NCBI GenBank assembly: GCA_905147135.1
Contig: LR990061.1
Location: 6,796,026 to 6,860,025, forward strand
Reading direction: 5' to 3'
DNA from: Blastobasis lacticolella
Taxonomy: Eukaryota; Arthropoda; Insecta; Lepidoptera; Blastobasidae
Length of the DNA: 64,000 bases
How positions within the stretch are numbered: the first letter of the stretch is position 1; every line of letters starts with the position of its first letter. Made by a program: the position numbers and the translations under genes. Under the pieces are notes generated by a model that was not told the origin of the DNA, searched no databases, and was given only the letters and a program-made list of their open reading frames with translations. This document shows, one piece after another, positions 32,561 to 47,200 of the stretch.

Positions 32561-33357
32561 AATAAGTCAAAATTACCTTGCAATATTTTATTACGAACAA
32601 AGTGAACGTTAATAAAAGCTTTAAATAGTCAAACAATGAAGTATAAACATTCTTGCGACCTTTATAATACATAGCATGTAACTTCATAATAGTTCGAAGC
32701 ACAATCAATTTTAAACCAACTAATTTAGCGACAGTATGGGAAGCCGATTGGCACCCTGTAACGTAATATATAGTGACCTACGTAAATTCAGTGTGGCGCA
32801 CCACAATAACAAGAGAAGCTATCCATATTTTTATTCATAAATTCTATACACATAGTAGGATCTAGTAGTTAAAGTCACCAATAAAAAGCGTAGCTCTATG
32901 GATATTAGAAACCATTTGGAATCTCGTACTATATTACATTTCGTTCAACATTCTCAAAGGCACTACTCACATTTGTTAATCCGTATCGAAGACGTCGGGA
33001 AAGAAACTTCTATTTCTAACCTCTACAAATTTATATGCCAACTTATATACAGTACAGTATGACTAATCTATTACTATAATAAGAGTATATTTACAAAAAA
33101 AATGATTTAAATAAACGTAACGCGTTAAATAAAGTACCTGCTAATTTAAAGTACCGAATCTATTGGACACTATTATATAAATGGAAGTACATGGTCGTGT
33201 AAAATATAAATGTAATATTACATATTATTTCACTCTCATTTGCAACACATTTGCTTCTGGAACTCAACTTTACTCATACACAACTCTGCGAAGGCAGTAA
33301 TGACTCTACTGAAATTAGCAGTTTTCCAATAGGTATCTAAAGCATTCCTAACCACTC

Positions 33358-33684
33358 ACTAGATGGCGCCCCGACCATTTTGGTAATTGATTATCGCTTG
33401 AAATAGGTTCTTAGCAAACAGGATATAAACACTGGGTACGTTGTGTTGGATAATATTGTATTTGTCAATAGTTTTCAACCATTTTAGAGGTTGTAATAAT
33501 AATGGAACATAGTGCCAACTTCTACAAATATTTCTTTTTACATTTCGTTCAACCTTTAACAGTTATGTTTATTTTAATAAACATTTTATTTTTAAGTTTA
33601 GTATTAGTTGGCTGCATGAAATCACTGCCACCATCATACAGATTAAAAAAAGATTACCAAAATCGTAGGAGCGCCGTCTATTGA
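33358..33684. mobile_element. TIR element containing a chance 60-aa ORF
   Basis: Ends 'agatggcgccccgaccattt' plus 'tggtaatt' and, at the right, 'attaccaaaatcgtagg' plus 'agcgccgtct' are inverted over about 28 bp. The 60-aa frame at 33502-33684 with a hydrophobic segment lies wholly inside and ends in the right TIR, so I do not call it a gene. Confidence 0.65.
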
Positions 33685-34919
33685 TGCTTTTTGAAACCAA
33701 CTATCAATACCTACTGGAAAACTCCTCATTAAAACGGAGGAAGAAAAAAGAAAGATGGCGGACATCGATTTCTCAATACTTTAGTGTAGTGTACACACTG
33801 TATACTGACAACCAGAATGATTTCAATTTATGGGGCTTATATTGTGGCGCAGCCTTTTGTATTCGACATGAAGTTTGCCGTAAATGACAAGGAGCTCTTC
33901 TTTTATGAAAACAAGTGGAAAAATCCGCACCCATAACTTTCATTTCTTTTCCACTTGATTCTAGACTCGATGGACTGATCTGATAAAGCAAGCTACAGAA
34001 TCCACAATGGTCCAATGTACTCGCAACGTCTCTAACCGGCAGAAGTGGCAGCACACCGCTGAGAAAGCAATCCTCGGTCTACGCAACCACGGCCACTCTG
34101 ACAAGAGTATCCGGCTAAGAAGAAGATTTATCATCATTAGAATGGGTATACATCATTGGAATGGGTATATGTATAGACTAGTAATGTATGTATGTATTGA
34201 CCAAAACCCGGAAAAGCTACGTGGTGGAAATATTTTTGTTCTGAAGGTGTATTTTGTCCTGGTTATGTTTTAACCTGGTGTGTTGTCAACTTGTCAACTG
34301 TCATCCAATATTTCCTTTTATTTTCGTCATGGATGTGGCTTACGATAAAATATTGCTAAGACAAAATAAAGTTTAAAATAAGCCAATTCCCTCGAGTCAT
34401 GCTGTTTTCCTTTTACCTATTTACATCATTTGCTTTATTGTAACCCTGTCATGGATAGGTAATTACTATCCTGTATTTTAGTGTTAATATAATTACAGCT
34501 TGTGAATTTTCTGCAAGGTTTAAATAATTATATCTGAGTACGTAATAATTATATAATATATCGGAGTAATATATAAATCACGATAAAATGATATGATCTA
34601 TGAAAAATAATTACAAATTCTAGTACAGTCTGCGATATGAGTTAGCCGACCCCTCTCCCACCAAGTGGTCACTGACGACGCGGTCAGCTAACCGTTATAA
34701 CCGACTGTACTGTCCACCGGGTTGAGTAAAACGTCAAGTGATCAATGCCGCATTTACGAGGGTATGTCCTACAATGGGAATATGACCAGAAACGATAAAA
34801 ACACAATAGTTGCCTTCAATTCCTAACCATAAAACACCGGCCTTATCTATCATTAGATCAGTCAAATCCGCTACCAACACAAATCTGTACAATCTCCTTG
34901 TATCCTCATACGCGAAAAC
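33685..34919. other. Downstream of MARCH5, with a small fold-back at 34623-34711
   Basis: Includes the presumed MARCH5 3' UTR nearest 34920; a minus-strand AATAAA occurs near 34433. An 89-bp fold-back has ends 'agtacagtctgcgatatgag' and 'ataaccgactgtact' and inner arms 'ttagccgacc' / 'ggtcagctaa'. ORFs at 33773-34054 and 34007-34273 show no family. Confidence 0.4.
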
Positions 34920-35283
34920 TTAAACGACCTGCTCGGAATCATCTCTAGTGGAGACAGCATCCATTCCCGTGGGCACTGTATTGCCTCTATACATTTTGAG
35001 GTTGGACTCCGTATAGTCCAATATCTTCCTGCTGGAATGCCTAATGTAGAGCATTTGTTTGTGATAGATCTTGAGCGCACCTTTTATCGTGATGTACGTG
35101 AGACCTCCGAGTATAGTTCTGTGGAGGTTATTTTGTATGGAGCGGAAGAAGATTTTGCCGATGATGGTCGATATGGTGGGCAGGAGGAGGGCGGAACAGA
35201 AGATCCTTGTGGGTGACAGGTGGTTGCTGTTCGAGTTCTGGGCGGCCTGCCCTTGGACCAGAGCGCTTCGGTCGCCGTCCACG
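34920..35283 (-). CDS. MARCHF5: MARCH5 exon 4 (residues 206-326)
   Basis: Acceptor ATTTCAG. It encodes membrane segments three and four with LHRTILGGLTYITIKGA, then a hydrophilic tail NTVPTGMDAVSTRDDSEQVV and TAA at 34922-34920. Confidence 0.93.
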
Positions 35284-38200
35284 CTGAAATAATAAAGAAT
35301 CAATTGTTAGACAAACCCGCAGCAGGAGAGTAATTTCGTCAACCCGATAAATTGTTTAAAACGCCCATATTTCACTTCCCAACCTATCCTGAGGGCTTTC
35401 GCGATTAAAAATCTACGAGATAACGCTACTGTACTGTGGCGGTCTGCTGTCAAAATAAATCCCTGTCATTGGTAGAAATAGATTTGTCATTCCGTAGTAG
35501 TTGGTTCTGTCCAATAACACGATAGTATTTTGACAACGGATCTTACGCCTCCCTAGCGCCATCAGAAATCGTGAAAACCCTCATTGGATACGTTGCTACT
35601 GTAATGAACGCGAAATTCGTTCTCAACGTGGATATCTTGTTACTAAATCGGTTTAATTCGATAGACTAAAATGTAAGTAAGTATAAAGAATTAAATATGG
35701 GCGTATCTTGCCGCGTATTTTGATACCGTATCTAGTGCAAAAGTTAAATAATTTTTTTGCAACGTGCCAAGGTTTGTGGCTAAGCGCTTTAAGCTAAGCA
35801 ATTTCAGTCTATTTAAGTCAAAAACGTATTATAGTTAACACTCGTTCGTATAGACAGAGCAGTATAAAAAGAGAAAAGGAGTTCACTTCTTTCTCTTGTA
35901 GATTTGTGGAGGAGTATGTCGTGATCTTCCCAATTTGGCAAGCGGGTTGGAGATCGCAGTGTTGAAATTACAGACATTCCCGTTTGATTGCCTCTTCATT
36001 GTAGTTGCAATAAAGTAATCCTTTTGTCAAAAAGTGTGTCACTGGCGTCCTAATCCTCTGTTGCTGCCCACGCGACGGTTCGAAAGAACGTTTCTCGCTT
36101 GCACTATTCGGATGTGGAATGAGCTCCCAGTCACTGAGCCACATTACTTCCTTTGGACTATAACATGGGATCTTTCAAGAGGTATATCAGAAGTCTCATT
36201 AGAGACAGGAAAAGCATTGGTGCCGCCGCTATTGTTTCTGATATATGCAGCGATGGTCACCGTCCAACGGGTGGCTCGCTTTCCTATGTATTTGTCGTAT
36301 ATAGTCATCTCGCCGTTAATGTTGTGCTCTCGCGCGCGAGGGACCAGGGTCCGACTAAACCATGATCCAAGATTTGGCAGATCAGGTAATTACATTTATC
36401 TATAACATAAAAAAGTATCTATACTCACTTCCCAAACGGCAGTATATACGTCAGGGCCGGTATCTTCGCGCAGTACTTCCTGAGGAAGAGCAGCACCGAG
36501 TCCTCCCAATTGTACATCTTGGCGCTGATGAGGGTCACGGGGATGGTGGGCAGCAGCACCAGCAGCACCAGCGGGTCGGCGGACTCCATCATCTCCAGGC
36601 CTTCGCGGTGCCCCACCACCTGGAAATGGAAATATGTGCGTTGGTTAGTGTTCAGAAGAACATAAATGGCAGGCAGACTTAGAGTCGGAGAAATGTACTG
36701 GAAGGGCTGTAAGTGAGCAGGGGGACTAGGGTCTAGGGTTCTAGGGTCTAGATCTAGGAGCTAGGATCACACTAGGTGATGTCATGATCACGGCCCATAA
36801 CAGTCCACTGCACGAGGAGGTTATTGCCATAATCTCCACGCTTGGCAGGCGGGTTGAAGATCGCAGTGTTGTAAATAAAAAAAGGGAAAACGCTGCTGTC
36901 CATTTTCCAGCCTACGGAGACTCTAGAACCTTTGCCTCGATAACATTAGTCGCCTTGTATGACACCCACGAGTGTAAGGGGTTGGTGCTATTCTACTCTG
37001 CCGGACACCACACGATTGAAGTGCTAGGTAAGGTCGCCACAGTATAATTATGTCTCTCGGAGACATGCTGTCGAAATGTTGGCTTAATTTTTTTTTATAA
37101 TTTACTAGCCTGGCATTTGACCGTCATCTCACCTGGTGGTAAGTGACTATGCGGCCGAAGATGAAGCATGCCTGTCTTAAAACAGCCTATCCGACATATC
37201 CGGCCTCTACCAGGGTCCGCTTTCCTACTCATTCTCTTCCACTCCGCCCGGTCTTCGGCATCCTCGCCTCGTAGGCCGTTGGCTCTCGCAGCCTACTCAG
37301 TGATGACAATTCATCGCTTCTTGGGTCGCCCTCTTTCCTGATACCGGCAGGTTCAGGCACACATTCTTTATGAGTGGTTTTATTGTATGATAATATGTTT
37401 TACGACTGGAGGACGCAGACTGGGCGGAGTGGAGAAGAAACAGTAGGAAAGCGGACGCTAAGAATCCTAACGATTGACGGCTGGGATGATGATGATGATG
37501 ATGAGGACTGAGTACAGTCAACGGCGGGTAACATAGTAGCGTAAGTACTTTTAAAGTTATCCTTTTGTTTAATAGAGTCAACTCGTAACTTTTCACATTT
37601 GTCTGCAACATTGCACACCTTTAACAACGATTATGGCTGCATTGAGTATAGTAATAAAATGCCCAACTACCTATAAAAAAATTGTGCAAGTTAAAAACGA
37701 AGAGTACTAGTGACATTGCATTATACTGAGAGTAACTAGTTATTTCTTGTTTTTTGGATAATCGTCCAATCGTAGGTCAGGGTTGCCAGATGTAATTGAT
37801 GAAAACACCGAACCGGACCACGTCGCGAAAATTTTTGGGCGGCCATTTTAAATGGTAACCCGGGCTAAAACTGTCATAATAACTATTTCCACGCGTATGA
37901 AGTCGCGAACAAAAGCTAATATCTTGTCTTGTCTTAATATATATAATTCTTATGTGAGTGTGTATGTCACTGAACTTCTCTCAAACGACTGGACCGATTT
38001 TGATGAAATTTTTTGTGTGTGTTCAAGGGGATCTGGGAATGGTTTAGATTCACAATTTTGATTAGATTCAATTAGATTCAAAATGGTCCAGAATGTTTTA
38101 GCTTATTAAAAAAAGTTTGAAATTTTCAAATTAAAGACGTGTAGACAGGACAACGTCTGTTGGGTCCGCTAGTTTTTAATAAAAGTCATTGCATGTTGCA

Positions 38201-41200
38201 AACTTTGAATTGCAACGACTGCATAATTTAGCTTTTGCCATTTCAACTGTCAGTCTGTTTCCGGCGCCCGCGCTTTATCTATAAATTAATTTATCGAACC
38301 GGTAAATTCGGTATTTTTGGCATAACGAGCACCGAACACGTATCTGAAATAGTTGTAGGTATATAAGTGTTAATGACAGTGGTGCTGAATCATCCACAAT
38401 AGATGTTAAAGGCCAGGGATATGTGGTGTTGAAGATTTTTTTAGCTTAACTCAGAACAATTGTTATTGTTTCTAAAAAGGTAAATACTTTAAATAAAAAT
38501 AGAACAGGTGACAACGAGACTGAGAGGGCGTCGTAGGTCATCCTACGTCATCGAGAACAAGAAAAATTCCACTTTGTGGTGATAGCAGACATTTTTTTTT
38601 ATACCACTAAGGTGGCAAACAAGCTTGCGGCCTCCCTGATGGTAAGCAGTCACCGCAGCCAATGGACGTTTGCAATACCAGGGGCATCACCCACGCGTTG
38701 CCGACCCCGTAAAAACCTTTTAACCCCTTTCTTGAAGAACTCCATGTTGTGTTTAGGAGACCTACAATACATTGCCTACAATGTCTGCCAATGCACAAAC
38801 AGGCACAAAACAATTTTTTTGCTAACCTTGAAGCTTACTTCGACTTTTCGTAGCGATAGTACTTACATATCCCCTTGTGTGGGTTCTATAAGGAAAAAAA
38901 CCGATTGGCCTCACATCCCCTTGGCAGATTCGCTTTTCAGTCATATTAAAGTCTCTTTTCTATTTATTGCCCTCACAGTCTCATCATTATCCTGGCGTTA
39001 ATGTCCCGGTTTTGCTCTCGCGCACGAGGGCCCGGGGTCCGCCTTGACCATGATCCAGGATTTGGCAGGTCAGGTAATTACAGTGGAGCGACTGCCATCT
39101 GACCTCCATGACCCTGATCCCAGAGGAACCTGAACAGACTGGATCATCGTTACACATCCAGTCGCCTGAATGTGCAGGTTTTAACACGATGTTTTCCCTC
39201 ATCGTGAGAGCATCGGTTAGTATTTAACTAATGTACATAACTCAGAAAACAGTGATTGGTACATGGCCGGAGCGGGATTCGAACCCGGGACCTCTGGCTT
39301 ACGAGTCGGATACTGTAACCGCTCGGCCACCGACGCTCTTTGCCCTCAAAGTCTATTATGCATCAATACTGTTACTAAAGTGAGGGCCACGGACTTTGCG
39401 CCCGGCTGAAAGTGGAACTAAATTTGACTGACACAGACAATGTCAAGTTTAGCTACAGTACACAAAACAGAGCCACCACCTGTTAGCAAAGTCTCGTGGC
39501 CCTCAGTCTAACGAAATCTTGTTCGAACTGCGTCAATGACAGATTCTGACACACGTGGAACTTCTTTAATGAATAACTGAAACTACAGAGTATCAAGTAG
39601 TGTGAGGTGGCATCATTATATATCAGCCAGAAGACGCCCACTGCTGGGCATAGGCCTCCCCCAGAGATCTCCACAAGCCGGGCCTGTGCTTTCCGCATCC
39701 AGCTGGTACATGTGATCTTTACCAGGTCGAGATTTCAGAGTCAGAGTCAGGTCGAGAGGTCAGGATTTTTAAGAGAGGTAGGGCATAGCGGGGTATCCCG
39801 TTCGAATTGGAGCCGCCCGACAGGGGAAGTACCTCCACCTTACAGAATACAGCAGCTAAACAATACTCTTTTAAATAGTATTGTGTTTCTGCCGGTGAGT
39901 AAGGTTTCCAGAGCTCCATGAAGTGGGAATTTGGGGAACCGTGGCTTTGGCAGTGGAGGGATATTTGCCTTTTTGCTGCCAGAGTAACGTGTTATAGAGG
40001 TGGGCAACGCATTGGCAATAGTCTCGGTGTTGCTAATGTCTATAGGCAGTGGTGACCACTTTCCATCAGGTGGCCTGCTTGCCTGTTTGCCTATCGTATG
40101 ACATAAAAAAAAAGGTCGTCGGTCCACCTTTTGGGAGCCCTACCCTATGCACGAGGTGGCATATACTTACCTAATTATACTTTTTAACATTAATAAATGA
40201 CAGTTATGCTAAGTTTTTTTTAATTTATGCACCTATAAAGTGTTTCCTAGTTGTGGAATGTAATGTACCTATTATGGTCGCAATTATTTATACAATACCT
40301 ATCTACCGCTGCAACTGCAACAAGGTTGTATTGATGAAGGTATATAACTAGTTGTGGTAAGTATATTTCAATGGAACAGGCTCAAATAAATATTTAAATG
40401 ACCAGGGTGTCGCATCATTATTGCTAGCGAAGTTATGTCGACTACTTCCCTTCCTACAAAATTCAAGGATCCATGACATTATTAGATGTCAATTGTATCA
40501 ATGAAATATCCAACTTTCCAGTCTCTATTATAGCTTTTTGGGCGATAGTTCGAATAATTCCCTTTGATGTATTTTGTGTTTCTAATTTTCTTTGTAGAAA
40601 AGCTTTCAAATAATATTTCGGGTTACAATACTTTGTTTCAGTCCTCCGGAGACCATAACATACAATTTCGAGCAAACTGAAATCGGGCAACTCGGTGCTC
40701 ACGAAGTAATTTAGGGCCGCGGGCCGGGCGGTAACTGCTGATATCGGTAGCCAAAAGCTTCCTGCTCTTCCACATGCCACCTTCTACTCCTCTTCTTCAA
40801 GACTCTTCTTTAGGTCCACACTTGACGCCTTACGGTCCCGCAACGTCTGACTCACCAAAAAGCGGTCATCTCGTGGTTCTGAACAACGCTTTTTTCAAGA
40901 ACCTGGGGCTCTATTTTTGAATCGTTCGCTTCGATTCGAATGGTTAAGTTTTGATTTTTCAAAAATTCAGTATTTTTAAATCATATTAGCAACACCGAAA
41001 GGGTAATGTTATAAACGAAAATCAAAATTGAAAACCGTTCGAATCGAGGCGAGGCTTTGGTGTTTTTTTTACCGAAACGGTCTCTTACCGTTGCCAAGTC
41101 CTCTAGAGGGTTCAACGACTCACATTAAGTCGCTAACACATAAGTTTACAAACAACCTTCTTTAAGTAGCGCCATAATTTTACCGGCCCTTATCGCAACC

Positions 41201-44200
41201 ATACCAGGAGGTATTATTGAATAAAAAAAAAAATTTATTAATAAAATTTTATACCTAATACAAATTTTTCTAAAAGCAACAATTTTACAATAATCATTAG
41301 TTTTCTTTTGGTAAGTTAAAATTTTTTGAAACGTCAGCTTTCCTGCCAGCATACTTAAAAAAGCATGCTGAATTACATCGTCAAAGTTATATACTCGTTC
41401 TATCTCATTCTTGTATACTTTAGAATAGAGAAAATAAAACAAAAATTCCCGTTTGTTTTAGCAAAACCTTAAACTTTTGGCCTTAAAATAAACTATGCTT
41501 ATCCGTCTTGTATTTTTTTAAAGACAGGTTTATCGTTTACTTTAACTGTTATGTTAACTATTCTAATAGTAAAAACAAAGTCCAGTTTGTTTAATTTTAG
41601 CACACCAACATCACACACCAAAAATCAACATAAAATCATGTTTACTTTTATTTGTAGATAAGTGCCTAGGTCTTGACAGAAATCTTAGTTTGGGGCTAAA
41701 TCGCGGGCAAAAGCTTCTTTTGTTATATATGTCGCAGCCAAATGGTTAAATTAGCCGGTTAATTAAACGGCTAGCTATCTAAGCAGTTATTTAATTGAAA
41801 ATTGGTCAAATTTATGAACTTTGAAAGTTAAGTCAAATGAACGATATTGCCTCGAGTTTACGGAGCTCTTCCATTCATTGTTATAATGCTAACTTAAACT
41901 AACCGAATAGAAACCTAATGCAAACTATTATTATACTTTGAAGTTACTGTGGGTAGGTCAGCATTGGAACAATGTGTGAAAGAGCTGCGTAAACTCGAGG
42001 CAATATCGTTCTTTCAACATCACTTTAAAATCTTATGAGACTGGCAAATTTTCAACTAAATAATTGCTCAAAAAACTAGCCGTTCAATTAACCGGCTAAT
42101 TTAACCATCCGGCTGCGACATATATAAGACAAGACAGGCATTAGACCGCCATCTAACCTGTTGGTAAGTGACGATGCGACCGAAGATGGAGAATGCCCGT
42201 CATGGAACACCCTATTCACTCTAGCTTTGAAGGCGTCCAGAATATATTGATCAGGGAAGACGCATTACAAAGAAAATACTTATACGAAGAGCAGCTTACC
42301 AACAATAGCAACGACAGAACGATGACGAAAGGAAAAATTGTTTAGAACACTCCAAATTCAACATTTCCAATACAGTGTGACGCAAACATCAATACCTAAT
42401 GTCCATTCAACAACCTCAACACCCAAAACACAGAACTGGTCAAGCCGTCCGTAGGTATTGTTCAAACAAGTACAGAAACTCGTTTACAAATTTTTTAAGC
42501 GTGCTCAATCCATTCGCGCTATATTCGTCCCCATTTAAAATTGTAACACGGTGACATGGCGCTCAAATGCCTACATCTTTAAAAAAAAATTCAAAAGTCA
42601 ATAGTTGATAACAATATCTAACCGACAAAAAAGTCGAATAACCCAAGCCAAGTATCCATTTCAAATTCGTGACACCAGGTGACATGGCGCTCGAATGCTT
42701 GGCTACATCCTATAAAAAAAAACAACAAATCAATAGTTACCTAACCTAACCGACAAAAAAAGTCGGCTAACCCACCGACCAAGTATAAATATAACACTTA
42801 AGTAACATAATGTTTTAAACTGTCGCGGTTATTATCATACATTTTAAGGGTATATTCCGGGTTTCCTACCGCGTACCTTTGTTGACGAGTAGTCCGATAT
42901 TTGCCGCAGTACAACAAAGATACGCGGTAAGAAACCCGGAACATACCCTTAAAACACTTAAATATTTCCTTAGAAAAGATTTTAGTTTCGATTAAACTGG
43001 ATTTCAAACAAACAAATAAATGGAAGAACGAAACCGCATCGAACTCGGTATTTACGAGGTTTCCATACTCAATATTTAGAATCACGTATCGTGCACGTTT
43101 AATAATAGTTGTTTATGCAACTCCCATATAAAAAGGGGTATTAAAAGATGAGTGTCTGTTTAGCATACGAGGCGTAGCAGAGTATGATAATAGTTTGACA
43201 CGAGTATTTTAATATCTAATTATATGCAGTTGCATACACTATTTTATCTACACTTTCATGTTAAAATTTCGTGCCTCTAATTTTCTCAACTTGCTGAAAT
43301 TAAGCTGCAAGTCAGTTCTGTTGTACCTACGCGTCGAGGATATGAAGCGGCGGAAAATTCACTTCACTACTTTCACATTTATATATTTATTTGTTGAAAC
43401 AAGAAAAAACATTCACAAACACATATTGCAACAAATAGAAAAAAAAACTGTTTAGCGGCAAAATAATTCCATACACCATCACAAACACAAACAGGAAAAT
43501 TTTGAATTTAATAAAGAACTACTGAAGTAGAAGTAAAATATTCAGTGCCTACATTTCGTCGCACACGGCGCACGGCAAGGAATATAAAATAAGTGTAGTT
43601 ATTTTACAGCTGTAATGAAAATAGTATGGGAAATGCTGTATCATGAGTAATTTTTTAAAATTTTATAATATGGCGTGAAAAAGTTTATCATTAAACGATT
43701 ATTTTCGAACATGTACTTGGAACATTACGTTATGATTGAAGATTAAGACAATTACACGTCAGCTTGAAGCTGCTAGTGCATTAAGAAATAATAATAATGT
43801 AATCCAAGAATCTAATCTTCAATTTGCATTCAATGCAAACGTTTATCCGCAAATAGCTCGATGTTGTACTACTAAAGATGAGACAACACGAATAGGCCAC
43901 GTACCCATAGCGTAAGCCCCAAGGATACGTAAGAAAAATATGCCTAAACCTGCCGGTATCTATCAGGAAGGAGACACAAGACGCAAGAAGCCAAGACGCA
44001 AGCTGCCGAAAATCGGAGTGGAGAAGAAAAAGTAGGAAAACGGACCCTGTCAGAAACCGGAATCAACCGTCCGGATGATAATGACCTTCTATGCCTATTG
44101 CACGCTTTGTGACTTCGTACTTCTCGTTACACATCAACAGCTAGCAACAACCTACTGATAGAAAGCTTGGCTACCATATTGGTCCAGACTTGGCAGATTG

Positions 44201-47200
44201 GAAATCACAGTGTTGGCATTACGCAACAGCAAACGTTGCAACTCCTTCCCGAATTCAGTTTCCCTTTGACATAGCTATAGCAATAGTATAGGTACGACGG
44301 AAGGCCCAAGAGCGACGGATTGACATCGCCGAGTCGTATCGGACGCCAGAGCCAGGACCGGGCGACGTGGAGAAGAAAGAGTCGGAAAGCGGACAGAATC
44401 CGGGACCAACGGATTTTAACAATTCTTTATCACTAATTAACATAGGCATATCCCGGGAAAATAATAGGTTCCCACGAAAAAAATCATTCTTTACAGAGAT
44501 CCGAACTGTTAAGGTTAAAGCCGTTGAGAACGGTAAGTATAATATTATAAATCTATCTGCAAAGCAACAAAACTACGGAGCAATAACTACCTTTATACTG
44601 ACACAGATTATCAGATAGCATACGCACAGGTGCAAACACAGCACCTGTTCGTTTTATAAACAATAAATATGTGATTAATAACACAGCTAGCATAACAATA
44701 ATCAGCAAAACAATGAAATGCCAATGCCGGTGCGGGTGTGACTAGGCAAATGCTAATTAGGGTAATCCCTATGAGCGATAGCTGTGATAAGCTAAATTGT
44801 GTTATAATTCATAGGAAAGGATAGAATTTTAATTAAAACCGCTTCAAAGCATGTCCGTGAAACTGGTTTTCAAATCAAGAACGTCATTGAAGTCGGTCTT
44901 TCGTTCATGAGCGCGATTTCAAGGTTACTCTAAGAGTCCTAGCTAAATGATAATCATCCTTTGTAGGTAGGATAATAACGCCTAATTAGCGTTATTTCGC
45001 GGGACTTCAATAATAATTAATCGGATCTTTTATCTGAATTTTCAGCTTTGTCTCATCTGTCGATGGCTCTCAACAATGATTTTGACGTATACATCTCAAG
45101 TTCAAACAACATTATAACGTTATAACCGGTCATCTTGGTTCGCTCAATCACAGAGCGAGGTACTCCTATTGCCTCTGCCTCTCGCTAAAGCTCCTTTCGC
45201 TAGCTGGAAGAGAACCACCCCTTGTGGGATAAGCTCGCCTTTGCTTTATAAGTGTTTTCTTTTGTAATGTTCTGTTGTTGCAATAAACAGTTTACATACA
45301 TACATACAGAGCGTCCTCAGAAAAACGTTGACCGATTACAGTCGTTTGTTGTGAGTACGGCGAGGTGAGTCATTGACAGTTGGGGCAAAGCTAAAAACTC
45401 ATGATAAACATTCAATGACAAAATGTATGGGTGGAGGTAATTTTATTTCGCGATTTCACTCAGGTCTATCTATACCAATGTTGTAAAGAGGAAAAGTTTG
45501 TTTATTTGTATGTTGGGGGTAATCTCCGAAACTGAACCGATTTAGAAAATTCTTTCAATAAATAATAACTACTTTTTAGCTCAGGAAAATAATAGGATCC
45601 CACAAGATAATTAATTTTTTTTCGAGATTCAAACTGAATCTGAACTGAAATGTGTGAAAACAGCGGGAAAGAGCTATAGTAAAGAAATTACTTAATTCAA
45701 AAGGACGAGAAGAATCTTTCATCTTAAAACATTACATCCCGTAGTAGACTTTGCATTGCATTGTTTGTTTTGGTTATTAGCACACAATGCATATATAACA
45801 GATGGTGTCGTTAACCTGTATATAACTATGAAAAAGACGACTTATTTGACATCACACTTTATTATTTGCCAATGCATCGATCATCGGTCTGTCAGCCATT
45901 GAGTTGAGAAAACAAATCAACACGACACACGTGTTTAGATAAAATTTTAAAACGTCTTCCTTCCTAGTTTGGAACGAATCGGAAGTGTTATGAGAACAGA
46001 GAACAAAAACTACATATTTTTCTTAACCAAATATCTCTTGGTTGACTGGTAGATAAGGTTATTACAGCTTTAAGTCCGCACTTGTACCATTTTGTGCATG
46101 AAGTTTTAATAAATAAATAAAAACATGGTTGGACTTTTAACCATCGGACCGAAATTGGCAACGCGTGGGTGATGCCCCTGGTATTGCAAACGTCCATAGG
46201 CTCGGTGACTGCTTACCACCAGGCAGGCCGTAGATAAGCTTATTTGCCACTTTAGTAAAAAAAATTGGTTTGGTTAACATAAACTGCTTGCGGCCCGCGG
46301 TTACGCCCACGTAATTTTATCCCGTGGGAACTACTTCGTGATATAAATAAGTACTCATTAGAGGCGGGCAGCCCTGGTGCTGGTGTCCACAGGCGACGGT
46401 TACCTACCATCAGGAGGCTCGCTTGCCTGTCGTTAAACATATAAATAAAACTAAAAACTACTGTCTCCCGAGACCGTTCAATCAGTAGGGTTCCCAGCGG
46501 AAAGCCTTGGTCAACCTTGCTTCGCTCATGTTATTAGAAGGCACAAAAAACGAGCAGCGAGCTCGTTGCGGTGCTCAAGTTCGTTATGAGACAGTCACAC
46601 ATCCAGTTCCTACGTGCGTTGCTGTACTTCGGATATCGGTCTCGCAAGCACTCTGCCACAAGACCAGGCCACTTATAGAGCCTATAAAAGTTCGTCCGTC
46701 CGTGTGCCTCCATAGCCAAAAAAAAAAACAACTTGAGCATGAGCCTCCTCCATAAATACTCGTTTGTCTCTGAGTAGTATAAAAGATCAAGATTAGATGT
46801 CCTTTTAGCCTCTGTCTGACCGGAAAATAAGCAGCCGATGTGATCGTGAGTATCAAATCACTCAATTCACATTGACAAAGGACGCCCGTTACTTTCCACA
46901 TGGATTTGGCAAAACTGCGTTAATTGGCGAGACACGGTCCAAGCAGTATAAAAACAAACAGTAGGTCGTATTTATTTATTTATTTAACCATTATTGTTCA
47001 CAAGATTTGTTACTCTACGCGAATCAAATTGTTTATTTTTTATATAGGTAACTAACAACCCGCCCCGGCTTCGCACGTGTAACCTTAACAAATTATACTT
47101 GCACGTAAACCTTTCTCAAGCCATTGTAAAGTTGAATATCGTATGCACTTGAAAATCCGATTTACGTACGACCCATGCTAAGAATATTTCCTTATTTTCC

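Larger units (their letters stand above)
38516..39370 (+). mobile_element. One-armed copy of the 56612 fold-back with two nested inserts
   Basis: The host element follows the left arm of 56612-56875 ('gtcgtaggtcatcctacgtc', 'gtagcgatagtacttacata', 'tttcgcttttcagt'). It is interrupted by a CR1-like LINE end at about 38594-38742 and by a tRNA-SINE at 38982-39338. Confidence 0.7.

Noticed and set aside
33502..33684. 60-aa frame with a membrane-like segment, resembling a small membrane peptide
   Set aside because: It sits inside an element with about 28-bp inverted ends and finishes in the right TIR.
39260..39338. Functional tRNA gene on the minus strand
   Set aside because: A and B boxes are present, but the acceptor stem does not close well and the segment is the head of a SINE flanked by a target duplication.
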